Below are positions 9,539-16,406 of a stretch of DNA of 64,000 nt, one piece after another (positions within the stretch are counted from its first letter, which is position 1; the number at the start of each line of letters is the position of its first letter). The stretch comes from an uncultured Lachnospiraceae bacterium (GTDB lineage: Bacteria; Bacillota; Clostridia; Lachnospirales; Lachnospiraceae). The stretch covers positions 68,011-132,010 of the forward strand of contig CAJTQO010000004.1 of the NCBI GenBank assembly GCA_910578405.1, written 5' to 3'. The notes beneath the pieces are model-generated. The model saw nothing but the letters and a program-made list of their open reading frames with translations, did no database searches and was not told the origin of the DNA. The position numbers and the translations under genes are program-made.

Positions 9539-9628
9539 CATCCCACCGTCCAAAGTGAATGCTATTTCTTTTTTAACTTATTAAATTCACTGAGGGCAAT
9601 CGGAACTTCGTGTCCGATAAACCTTTCT
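9525..9628 (-). ncRNA. antisense RNA (antitoxin) overlapping the toxin mRNA 3' end
   Basis: A strong minus-strand promoter (9663-9635) would start an RNA near 9628 that runs leftward across the toxin terminator and ends at the same hairpin near 9525. It contains the stem TCGGA...TTCCGA at its 5' side. The overlap with the toxin mRNA is about 50 bases, covering the shared terminator and the final toxin codons. The layout matches RatA and SR4-type antitoxin RNAs. Transcription is predicted, not shown. Confidence 0.65.
9527..9575. terminator. bidirectional terminator shared by toxin and antitoxin
   Basis: AGAAATAGCAT (9531-9541) pairs with ATGCTATTTCT (9559-9569). The plus strand continues into TTTTTT, and the minus strand into a T tract at 9531-9527. 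Confidence 0.8.
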
Positions 9629-9634
9629 GATTAG

Positions 9635-9663
9635 ATTATACACTAGAGCCGCTTGTTTTGCAA
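9635..9663 (-). promoter_or_regulatory. antitoxin RNA promoter
   Basis: Reading leftward, TTGCAA (9663-9658) and TATAAT (9640-9635) are spaced by exactly 17 bases. Confidence 0.7.
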
Positions 9664-9675
9664 GTGGCTCTTTTT
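9645..9675 (+). terminator. rightward terminator before the lipoprotein genes
   Basis: AGAGCCGCTTG pairs with CAAGTGGCTCT and is followed by TTTTT. It overlaps the -35 of the antitoxin promoter. It may separate rightward toxin transcription from the leftward lipoprotein genes. Confidence 0.6.
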
Positions 9676-9698
9676 ACACTTATGTGTGTAATTGTTTA

Positions 9699-10376
9699 TT
9701 AGTCTGTTGTCCAGTTAAGACCAGTTCCTCCGCCAGAACCTACTCCACCGGCTCCCCATTCGGGTAAACCTATTGCTCCTGGGTCAAAACTTTCATCGCC
9801 TGCTGGGGGTGTACCGCCACCAGAGCCTCCGCTACTTGGTGTGGTGGTAGTGCCTCCACCAGAACCGCTTCCACTACTTGGCTGTTGCGTAGAGGGTGCT
9901 TTATCTCCTAATAAATTACTTGCAATGTAAACAACTCCATCTCCCCATTCTACACGATACCAGTCATTGCTTGTTCTGCCTGTCACATGCAATTCAGTAT
10001 TTATACTAAATGTTGTCACTACCTCATAATCTGTACTGTCACCACTTCTTGCATTTGCAGAAGTCTGAACGTACATTTGCAAATCAAGTTCTTCAACAAT
10101 TTCTATTCCTGTTGATTCACTTGTATTCTCTGTATCTTCTTCTGTCTCTGGTGTATCGACCTCACTTTCTGAACTTTCCTCAGCTGGTTCTTCTGTAGGT
10201 TCAACTGTGGGAGAGGGTGACGGTTCTGTGCTTTCTAAACTTTCTTCTGTGTCAACTTCGTTTATTGTCTCTGTAGGCTCTGCACTTACTGGCTCTGCTT
10301 TCTCTCCACAACCTGTAAACAAAAACAGACTTGTTGCTATGAGTAATGCTGATGTAAATAATTTTTTATATTTCAT
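9699..10376 (-). CDS. SH3-domain lipoprotein, paralog 1
   Basis: This 225-residue protein starts MKYKKLFTSALL and has a lipobox ending FTGC, so it is predicted to be lipid-anchored outside the cell. An acidic Ser/Thr/Pro/Glu linker (about 25-95) is followed by a bacterial SH3-like domain (about 105-160, ANARSGDSTDYEVV). A Gly/Ser-rich tail of about 60 residues ends in LNWTTD. The ATG at 10376 is chosen because AAGGAG lies 6 bases upstream; an earlier in-frame ATG at 10403 has no such site. It is a paralog of the next gene, with the same domain order and similar signal and tail. Confidence 0.85.
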   Translation of the reverse strand: MKYKKLFTSALLIATSLFLFTGCGEKAEPVSAEPTETINEVDTEESLESTEPSPSPTVEPTEEPAEESSESEVDTPETEEDTENTSESTGIEIVEELDLQMYVQTSANARSGDSTDYEVVTTFSINTELHVTGRTSNDWYRVEWGDGVVYIASNLLGDKAPSTQQPSSGSGSGGGTTTTPSSGGSGGGTPPAGDESFDPGAIGLPEWGAGGVGSGGGTGLNWTTD

Positions 10377-10415
10377 GTTCTTCTCCTTGTATAATGAATA
10401 CACATATGTGTAACT

Positions 10416-10454
10416 GTTTTAACAGGGTTAACTTGATGCTAACCCTGTTAAAAC
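10416..10454. repeat. perfect 15-bp inverted repeat between the lipoprotein genes
   Basis: GTTTTAACAGGGTTA and its exact reverse complement flank a 9-base loop. There is no T tract in either direction. It lies just past the stop of the upstream lipoprotein gene, so it may stabilise that mRNA's 3' end or limit readthrough. Confidence 0.7.
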
Positions 10455-10462
10455 CTATTTGT

Positions 10463-11257
10463 TTATTCTATATCCCATTGATATCCAGAATCTTCGAGGC
10501 CACCAGCACCTACTTCTGGAAGGTCTGAGAACATTCCATTTGGGTCATCGAAACCTACACTGTCTTCACCTCCAGATGGTTGGCCTCCACCGGAGCCACC
10601 GTTTCCACCACCAGAACCACCAGAGCCTCCATTTCCATCGTTGGAACCACCGTTGCCTCCACTACTTGGTGTGGTAGTAGTACCTCCGCTACTACTACTT
10701 CCACTACTGGATTGGGGTTGGGGCTTGGTTCGGGATACTAACTTCGCACTTACCATTTGTGTACTACCATCCTCGGTTTTGAGTACTAACCACTCTTTGT
10801 CTCCATCCTCTACTTTTCCATTACATACTATCTCTTGCGCATATGTTAAACTTCCTACTATATCATATGTAGTATCTGGGCCACTACGCAGATTTGCATT
10901 AGTAGTAGCGTACATTGTAACTTCATCTATTGCAATTATTGTGTAGCCTAAGTCCGGCTCTACTTCTTTACTTTGTATTTCTTCCTCATTTATTGTATTT
11001 TCTTCACTTTCTATATTGTCCTCGCTTTCAGATGAAATTGTATCATCTATACTTTCTTGTGTAGGCTCAACAGTGGGAGAGGGTGTAGGCTCTGTGCTTT
11101 CTACGCTTTCTATGCTTTCCTCTGGCTCTGGTGTCTCTACTGTTGCATCCGCTATAACTGGCTCTGCCTGTTTACTGCAACCACCTGCACATCCACTTAC
11201 GGATAACATGACCGCTGTTATTATGAGTGCTGATTTAAACAGTTTCTTATTTGTCAT
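10463..11257 (-). CDS. SH3-domain lipoprotein, paralog 2
   Basis: This 264-residue protein has a lipoprotein signal (MTNKKLFKSALI, lipobox SVSGC), an acidic Glu/Ser/Thr linker to about 95, an SH3-like domain (about 110-170, NANLRSGPDTTYDIVG), and a long Gly/Ser/Asn-rich tail ending DSGYQWDIE. It has its own promoter at 11325-11297 and is divergent from the XRE gene. Such lipoproteins usually bind peptidoglycan. On an integrative element they could alter the envelope or mediate exclusion, but nothing here proves that. Confidence 0.85.
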   Translation of the reverse strand: MTNKKLFKSALIITAVMLSVSGCAGGCSKQAEPVIADATVETPEPEESIESVESTEPTPSPTVEPTQESIDDTISSESEDNIESEENTINEEEIQSKEVEPDLGYTIIAIDEVTMYATTNANLRSGPDTTYDIVGSLTYAQEIVCNGKVEDGDKEWLVLKTEDGSTQMVSAKLVSRTKPQPQSSSGSSSSGGTTTTPSSGGNGGSNDGNGGSGGSGGGNGGSGGGQPSGGEDSVGFDDPNGMFSDLPEVGAGGLEDSGYQWDIE

Positions 11258-11296
11258 TTATATTTTTCCTTTCGTATATAAATTTATTTGGTGTTG

Positions 11297-11325
11297 ATTA
11301 TATCATCTTCCTGCATAGCTTTCAA
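11297..11325 (-). promoter_or_regulatory. promoter of the lipoprotein genes
   Basis: Reading leftward, TTGAAA (11325-11320) and TATAAT (11302-11297) are spaced by 17 bases. It lies in the divergent region shared with the XRE gene and so is a likely target of that regulator. Confidence 0.75.
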
Positions 11326-11396
11326 TGCTTTTAGAAAACTTTACATTTCCTAGAGCATATAGGCATCATGTACAATCTTTACATGGAGGTGCTTAT

Positions 11397-11690
11397 ATGA
11401 TAAATGGATTAGGTCAGCGGCTACAGCAACAGCGCATTTTAAGAAATCTTTCTCAAAAAGAAGTTGCTTCATCTATTGGCGTGTCTGCGTCCGTCATATC
11501 AAACTATGAAAGCGGAGAGAGGACACCCAGCATTGAAAACCTCATATCACTTGCACATTTATATCACTGTTCCGCTGATTATCTGCTGGGCATTGATAAA
11601 GCTGATACTGTTAAACTTCTTGATGTATCTATGCTGGATGATAAACAATACAAGCTTTTACAATCCTTTTTACTAAGTTTACAGAAATGA
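11397..11690 (+). CDS. XRE-family transcriptional regulator
   Basis: This 97-residue protein is a single Cro/CI-type helix-turn-helix domain (residues about 5-65): LSQKEVASSIGVSASVISNYE is the recognition core, followed by the usual HLYHCSADYLLG end. A short C-terminal helix follows. The ATG at 11397 follows TGGAGG by 7 bases; an upstream in-frame start at 11325 lacks a site. It is the only rightward protein gene of the element besides the toxin, and is divergent from the lipoprotein genes, suggesting that it controls them and itself. Confidence 0.9.
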   Translation: MINGLGQRLQQQRILRNLSQKEVASSIGVSASVISNYESGERTPSIENLISLAHLYHCSADYLLGIDKADTVKLLDVSMLDDKQYKLLQSFLLSLQK

Positions 11691-11733
11691 CAAGGCTGTA
11701 TCTGTATCACATGCCCTGTCATTTCTGTTTTTT
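11681..11733 (+). terminator. terminator overlapping the XRE stop codon
   Basis: ACAGAAATGACA with GG pairs with CCTGTCATTTCTGT, and a run of six T follows. The left arm includes the stop codon. Confidence 0.8.
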
Positions 11734-11758
11734 ATCACCGCCTTTCAACACACTTATG

Positions 11759-12010
11759 TCAGAACCGTTCTTTCATCTCTGTCAGCATAGTTTGAATCTT
11801 TGCTATCTCCGTGTTATTGATTGTAAGCAGATATTCTTTCAACACAATCACACTTGAAATCTCATATGTGTCCTCTTCTTTATAAAGCCTCTCCATACCC
11901 AGCCTTATAAGTTCAAGAAGCCCGGCTGTGTTATGTAGCTTTGTCTGAATGTTATCAACCACATCTTCCAGCCTTCTTAACTCTTTACGAATGTTCTTTG
12001 TTTCTTCCAT
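11759..12010 (-). CDS. small coiled-coil-like element protein, 83 residues
   Basis: The protein begins MEETKNIRKELRRLEDVVDN and is predicted helical along most of its length, with heptad-like leucines and isoleucines. The ATG at 12010 follows AAGGAG by about 10 bases. A TTG 9 bases upstream is too close to the site. It is convergent with the XRE gene across the 11681-11733 terminator. No family is recognised. Confidence 0.6.
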   Translation of the reverse strand: MEETKNIRKELRRLEDVVDNIQTKLHNTAGLLELIRLGMERLYKEEDTYEISSVIVLKEYLLTINNTEIAKIQTMLTEMKERF

Positions 12011-12137
12011 ACTGCTCAATCTCCTTTCTTTTTAATGGGTGGAGATTGTAACGCTGAATAAATGGAAAGGCAATAGCCTATCTTTCATTCATAAAGTTAT
12101 AATAAACATTAAAAATGTAATCTCTTTTAAACAATAA

Positions 12138-12280
12138 AAAATGTCAGACGCACTGACATTTCTTATAGGTTATATATTTCGTTAATATTGCAATCTCAAT
12201 CTTTCAAATATACTGACATTTGTTTCATACTTATATTGTTTAGTATAATTCAATCTGCCAATCGCACTGACATTTCTTAT
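12138..12280. repeat. CTGACATTT repeat cluster
   Basis: GCACTGACATTTCTTAT occurs exactly at 12150-12166 and 12264-12280, with a related ACTGACATTT at 12212-12221. The first copy is also half of a palindrome (AAATGTCAG and CTGACATTT, 12138-12161). The spacing of 60 and 54 bases suggests protein sites, but no function is shown. Confidence 0.55.
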
Positions 12281-12300
12281 GTTGTATAGAGGCTATATTT

Positions 12301-12480
12301 TTATAGCAGGTGGGGGAAGGTATATTTATTCTTAATTTCTTCATCTATTGTCACTATTGTGAAAGCCCTGTTGCATGTAAATTTTTTATTTAATGAGGAG
12401 GTGGGGAAGCTGTTGCTTTTCCTCACCTCCATACTGTTATAATATTGAAACTGGGAACCACCTTCTTCTATGTAATCCAT
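12301..12480 (-). CDS. possible small gene, 59 residues
   Basis: A frame starting MDYIEEGGSQFQYYN follows AGGAAAAAATT and runs 59 codons. Its support is weak: the only hint is that its first codons (MDYIEE) are repeated upstream in truncated tandem copies (12515-12580). A stable hairpin at 12397-12430 lies inside the frame. It may equally be non-coding. Confidence 0.25.
   Translation of the reverse strand: MDYIEEGGSQFQYYNSMEVRKSNSFPTSSLNKKFTCNRAFTIVTIDEEIKNKYTFPHLL
12397..12430. repeat. stable hairpin
   Basis: GGAGGTGGGGAA and TTCCTCACCTCC pair with one mismatch around a 10-base loop. There is no T tract directly after it on either strand. Confidence 0.5.
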
Positions 12481-12630
12481 AATTTTTTCCTATTTTCAAT
12501 GTCTTAATTTGGGGAACTGGGAACTACTTCCTCTATGTAATCCATAATTTTTTCCCATTTTCAATGTTATATTATGAGAAAACAGTAACTACTCCCTCTC
12601 TATGCTATCCACACCTTTTCTATATTTCAG
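12449..12630. repeat. three tandem 66-bp repeats
   Basis: Copies begin at 12449, 12515 and 12581, each 66 bp apart. The first two agree closely over 53 bases (AACTGGGAAC... to ...TTTTCAATGT). The third is degenerate. On the minus strand each copy carries AGGAAAA or GGGAAAA and, in the first two, ATGGATTACATAGA. Confidence 0.75.
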
Positions 12631-12710
12631 TCTAATGTCACCTAATTTACTAGCTGTAAAAATTTTTCCCAAATAGAAGCCATACTCCCCCCAAAACAAC
12701 CATGCCCTTA

Positions 12711-13202
12711 TCATTTATGCTTTGCAAGGACTCTATAAACTACGCTTTTTGAACATCCGTACATTTCTATAATCTCTTTCACGGTTGCCCCCAATTCATA
12801 CATCAAATATATTTTTGTTTCATTACATGAAGCCTTTTTTGCCAGCTTTGCACCCTTATTCAGCCTTCCTTTACTATCTCTTTTTATATTTTGTAATTCT
12901 TCAAATTCTTTTCTTTTGTCCTCTTCTGATAATGCAGCCCGTTCCTTTTGTCGCTCTATTAACATTTTCTTTTCTTCTATATGCTGCTTTGTCCTGCCTA
13001 TTACAATATCTTCAATTAACATTCGAAAATAATTTTTTGCCGTTAAGCTATTATCTGGATTAAGGAATGTAAATACTTCTCTGCCCTTCACAGGTCTGTT
13101 CTTCACGCTTAATCTATAAAAATAAAAATCACATTTATCCATAATGTCAATATATTCTATATTATCTTCAATATATTTTAGTTTCTCGTGTATGTTTTCC
13201 AT
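12711..13202 (-). CDS. HTH-containing element protein, 163 residues
   Basis: The N-terminal 90 residues are unknown. A basic, charged middle part (about 85-130) leads to a C-terminal helix-turn-helix of the resolvase/Hin type (TVKEIIEMYGCSKSVVYRVLAK). AAGGAG lies 7 to 9 bases before the ATG. It lies downstream of the serine recombinase and the small membrane protein on the same strand, probably in one transcript. Its HTH resembles that of the recombinase, so it may bind related DNA. The function is otherwise unknown. Confidence 0.75.
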   Translation of the reverse strand: MENIHEKLKYIEDNIEYIDIMDKCDFYFYRLSVKNRPVKGREVFTFLNPDNSLTAKNYFRMLIEDIVIGRTKQHIEEKKMLIERQKERAALSEEDKRKEFEELQNIKRDSKGRLNKGAKLAKKASCNETKIYLMYELGATVKEIIEMYGCSKSVVYRVLAKHK

Positions 13203-13215
13203 TTTTTCTCTCTCC

Positions 13216-13356
13216 TTATTTTAATTGTTTTATTATACCTATCCATCTTAATAATGTTATAATCACTGCACCTACTATCATCAAAAGCAATATAAAAATA
13301 GGACAGCCCCGTTTTTCAGACATTTTTCCTATCTTCTGGATAGTATATGTTCCCAC
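13216..13356 (-). CDS. small single-pass membrane protein, 46 residues
   Basis: GTG at 13356 follows AAGGAG, which itself directly follows the recombinase stop. An alternative ATG lies in frame at 13323. The product has one strong transmembrane segment (PIFILLLMIVGAVII) and a short basic tail (IGIIKQLK). The stop overlaps the ribosome site of the next gene, so recombinase, this gene and the HTH gene look like an operon. No family is recognised. Confidence 0.6.
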   Translation of the reverse strand: MGTYTIQKIGKMSEKRGCPIFILLLMIVGAVIITLLRWIGIIKQLK

Positions 13357-13371
13357 TGTTAAGTTCTCCTT

Positions 13372-13947
13372 TCAAAAATCTATAGGCATATTGTCCTTTT
13401 CATGTTCACTGACTTTTCTGTAGAAAGTACTGCGGCTGACATTTAGCTGTTCACTGGCAGAAGTAGCCGTTATATTTCCAGACTTCCATTGTTGATAAAT
13501 TTCATCAAATGTATCTAATTGTTTTGCTGGTCTGCCTTTGTATTTTTTCTGTTGCTTCGCTATCTCTATGCCTTCTCTCTGCCGTTGCCTTATGTACTCT
13601 CTTTCCAACTCTGCTACCGCTCCAAATATCGTAAGCATGAACTTTCCAGCCGGAGTGTCCGTGTCGATATTCTCTTTTTGACTGATAAACTGCACACGCT
13701 TGTTGCTTAACTGCTCTGTCAGTTCCAGTAAATCTTTTGTATTCCTTGCGAACCTTGAAATGCTTTCCACGACTACAGAATCACCCTCACGCACAAAATT
13801 CATCATCTCTTGTAAGAAAGGTCTTTCCATATCCTTACCGCTCATTTTATCAATGTACACTCTATCTACCTTCAGTAACTTCATAAGTTCCTCCTGTCTT
13901 GCTGTATTCTGTTCTTTTGTACTGACTCTGACATATCCGATTTTCAT
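13372..13947 (-). CDS. serine recombinase, resolvase/invertase family
   Basis: This 191-residue protein has the full small serine recombinase layout: catalytic domain (about 1-135) with nucleophile Ser9 in YVRVSTKEQN and the conserved SISRFARNTKDLLEL block, then a C-terminal helix-turn-helix (ATSASEQLNVSRSTFYR). AAAGGAG precedes the ATG at 13947. In an integrative element it may resolve dimers or invert a segment. Integration is better assigned to the tyrosine integrase because the junctions show a tRNA core. Confidence 0.93.
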   Translation of the reverse strand: MKIGYVRVSTKEQNTARQEELMKLLKVDRVYIDKMSGKDMERPFLQEMMNFVREGDSVVVESISRFARNTKDLLELTEQLSNKRVQFISQKENIDTDTPAGKFMLTIFGAVAELEREYIRQRQREGIEIAKQQKKYKGRPAKQLDTFDEIYQQWKSGNITATSASEQLNVSRSTFYRKVSEHEKDNMPIDF

Positions 13948-14029
13948 AGTGTCTGCTCCTTTCTCAACTAGACATTAAGATGTGAGATATCAAAAATTTT
14001 CATCATTCCAGAAAGTGTCCTAAAAAGCT

Positions 14030-14102
14030 ATACCCTACCCATGCGAAACAATCATACAATTTTCGCACATGGAAACTGTTCCAGTAGAGCGTATACCCTA
14101 CT
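14030..14102. repeat. TATACCCTAC direct repeats and an inverted motif
   Basis: TATACCCTAC occurs twice in the region upstream of the recombinase gene. Between the two copies, CCATGCGAAA and TTTCGCACATGG form an imperfect inverted repeat. The layout suggests operator sites. Confidence 0.4.
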
Positions 14103-14103
14103 T

Positions 14104-14258
14104 TTGAAACACTTCTTGAAACATATTTCATTTATCCCCTTTTCTTTTCAGAGCAGAATTAAAAGTACACTTTAAAAAATAAAAATGCCTGTATCCTTTT
14201 CAATACAGACATTTCTTTATATCAACAAAAGTTGAAACATTTGAAACATTTGAAACTG
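14104..14258 (+). repeat. TTGAAACA repeat cluster near the right end
   Basis: Two TTGAAACA copies lie at 14104-14123. Three tandem copies at 9-base spacing lie at 14232-14258. They match the two-unit repeats at 6781 and 9294. Confidence 0.65.
14183..14217. terminator. bidirectional hairpin terminator
   Basis: AAATGCCTGTAT pairs with ATACAGACATTT with one mismatch and an 8-base loop. T-rich sequence follows in both directions. Confidence 0.55.
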
Positions 14259-14412
14259 GCTCTTTTTCACTCACATAGAGGCCCCAATCCTCACCCAACT
14301 GTTGGAACCCTCTCCATCCTCTCTATTTCCCCCTTAAACCACGTCCAAATATTTCATACAGTATTTTCCCCAGACCCCTTTTAAAAACCCCTCTGGCATA
14401 CATTATCTTAAA

Positions 14413-14432
14413 TTTTGTTGGAACTTTGTTGG
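14413..14432 (+). repeat. right arm-type integrase site candidate
   Basis: It is identical to 2941-2960 (20 bases, same orientation). It lies about 240 bp inside the right core. Confidence 0.6.
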
Positions 14433-14522
14433 AACGCCCCCTTTTTCAATCCTTGGCACATTCCCTTTTTTCCAGTCAAAAAATCTTCCCCACGTCTAAA
14501 TCTTCAGTAAAAAAATGACAGC

Positions 14523-14555
14523 AAAAAAATACGAGCTTTCAAAAAAGCCCGTATT
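14523..14555 (-). terminator. terminator of the complete tRNA-Pro
   Basis: On the minus strand, AATACGGGCTTT pairs with AAAGCTCGTATT (one G-T pair) and runs into seven T. It differs from the terminator behind the stranded 3' half. Confidence 0.75.
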
Positions 14556-14567
14556 TTCAAGGAAAAA

Positions 14568-14641
<74 letters not shown>

Positions 14642-14669
14642 AAAATATGAAATTTTTACTTGCACCTTG

Positions 14670-14711
<42 letters not shown>

Positions 14712-14747
14712 CTTTTGCAGTTTTGACAATGTCCTGCAACGAGTATT

Positions 14748-14777
14748 ATCATACAATATTTTATACCTGTTTGTCAA
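14748..14777 (-). promoter_or_regulatory. host promoter of tRNA-Pro
   Basis: Reading leftward, TTGACA (14777-14772) and TATGAT (14753-14748) are spaced by 18 bases, about 37 bp before the 5' half. It should now drive the split half and the complete element-borne tRNA as one precursor. Confidence 0.7.
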
Positions 14778-14849
14778 TGTCTGTAGAAATATTTTTTGAT
14801 TTTTTTATTGGGGAAAGGTTAAAGGAGAGTTTACGGCTGTTTGGGGGCG

Positions 14850-14878
14850 TTGCCATAAATATGCAAATATGCTATGAT
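14850..14878 (+). promoter_or_regulatory. promoter of the MATE gene
   Basis: TTGCCA (14850-14855) and TATGAT (14873-14878) are spaced by 17 bases, 50 bp before the start codon. Confidence 0.6.
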
Positions 14879-14928
14879 GGACAAGGAAAAACAATACATT
14901 TTAACGAAGAAAAGGACAGGGTGGAAAA

Positions 14929-16278
14929 ATGGCGGCGAATACAAATATCAAAAGTATGACGGAAGGCAAGCCGGCAAAGCTTATTTTTGCTTTTGCGCTT
15001 CCCTTAATGATTGGGAATGTTTTCCAGCAATTGTATACGGTGGTGGATACCATGGTGGTAGGGCAGGTATTGGGCGTCAATGCTTTAGCGGCGTTAGGGG
15101 CTTCCGACTGGCTAAACTGGATGATGCTTGGGATTGTCCAGGGGTTTGCGCAAGGTTTTTCCATTTTGATGGCGCAGGAATTTGGCGCGGGGAATATACA
15201 GAGACTGAAAAAGGTGGTTGGCAATGCCATTGTGTTGTCTGCCATAAGCGCGGCGCTGCTGTTGGTTTTGGGAGAGCTTGTGGCTCTTCCCGTTTTGCAT
15301 GTGCTGCAGACGCCCTCGGATATTATTGGCAAGTCGTTGCTGTATTTGCGCATTATGTTTGCAGGGCTTCCCATTGTGATGGCTTATAACTTGCTGGCGT
15401 CCATACTCCGTGCGCTGGGGGATGGGAAGACGCCGTTACATGCGATGATTTTGGCGGCTTTTATTAATATTATATTGGATGTGGCGTTTGTCATGCTGTT
15501 TGGCTGGGGGATTGCAGGAGCGGCTGCGGCTACGGTGATTGCGCAATTTAGTTCCAGCGTGTATTGTTATTTACATATCCGTAAGATAGAGATTCTTTCT
15601 TTAAGCAAGGGAGATTTTTCCATGGATATGGATTTGGATAAAAAACTGGTTTTTCTCGGTCTTCCCATGGCGTTTCAGAATGCCATAATTTCTGTGGGGG
15701 GAATGATTGTGCAATCTGTGGTGAATGGGTTTGGCGTTATCTTTATTGCCGGGTTTACGGCTACCAATAAGCTGTACGGCGTGTTGGAGGTGGCGGCGAC
15801 ATCCTATGGTTACGCTATGATAACTTATGTGGGGCAGAATCTGGGGGCCGGGCACATTGACAGAATACGGAAAGGGATGCGGGCGGCTTTGGGCATTGCT
15901 TTGCTTACCTCTGCGGTCATTGCGGCGGGAATGCTGCTTTTCGGACATCAGATTCTGGGCTGTTTTATTTCCGGTTCCCCGCAGGAGGCGGAGCGGACGA
16001 TGTATGTGGCGTATCACTATCTGACCATTATGAGCGTATTCCTTCCGGTGCTGTATATTCTGCATGTGATTCGTTCTGCTTTGCAGGGGATGGGGGACAC
16101 GGTGCTTCCTATGGTTTCGGGGGTGGCTGAGTTTGTAATGCGGACAGGCACGGCTATATTGCTGCCGCTTCTGATTGGGGAGGAAGGCATTTTTTATGCG
16201 GAGATTATGGCTTGGGCGGGCGCGGATGTGATTCTGGTCAGCAGTTATTTTGTGCGGATGAGAAAATATGCCAGATAA
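14929..16278 (+). CDS. MATE family efflux transporter
   Basis: This 449-residue membrane protein has about twelve hydrophobic helices in two related halves, the usual MATE length and layout. The N-terminal block (LPLMIGNVFQQLYTVVDTMVVG) and its half-repeat near residue 245 (LPMAFQNAIISVGGMIVQ) are typical. These carriers export cationic drugs or metabolites in exchange for Na+ or H+. AGGGTGG precedes the ATG. It is the first chromosomal gene to the right of the element. The substrate cannot be predicted. Confidence 0.93.
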   Translation: MAANTNIKSMTEGKPAKLIFAFALPLMIGNVFQQLYTVVDTMVVGQVLGVNALAALGASDWLNWMMLGIVQGFAQGFSILMAQEFGAGNIQRLKKVVGNAIVLSAISAALLLVLGELVALPVLHVLQTPSDIIGKSLLYLRIMFAGLPIVMAYNLLASILRALGDGKTPLHAMILAAFINIILDVAFVMLFGWGIAGAAAATVIAQFSSSVYCYLHIRKIEILSLSKGDFSMDMDLDKKLVFLGLPMAFQNAIISVGGMIVQSVVNGFGVIFIAGFTATNKLYGVLEVAATSYGYAMITYVGQNLGAGHIDRIRKGMRAALGIALLTSAVIAAGMLLFGHQILGCFISGSPQEAERTMYVAYHYLTIMSVFLPVLYILHVIRSALQGMGDTVLPMVSGVAEFVMRTGTAILLPLLIGEEGIFYAEIMAWAGADVILVSSYFVRMRKYAR

Positions 16279-16406
16279 ACAGGCTCTATGGCGGTGGTGT
16301 GGGGCCGGAAACGGAAAAGGATGGCATAGCGGTTTGCCTGGGCATTGGTTTGGCAAAGCGTAATATATTAGGTTTGCATTTGTGTTTGAGATAAGGAGAG
16401 GATGCC

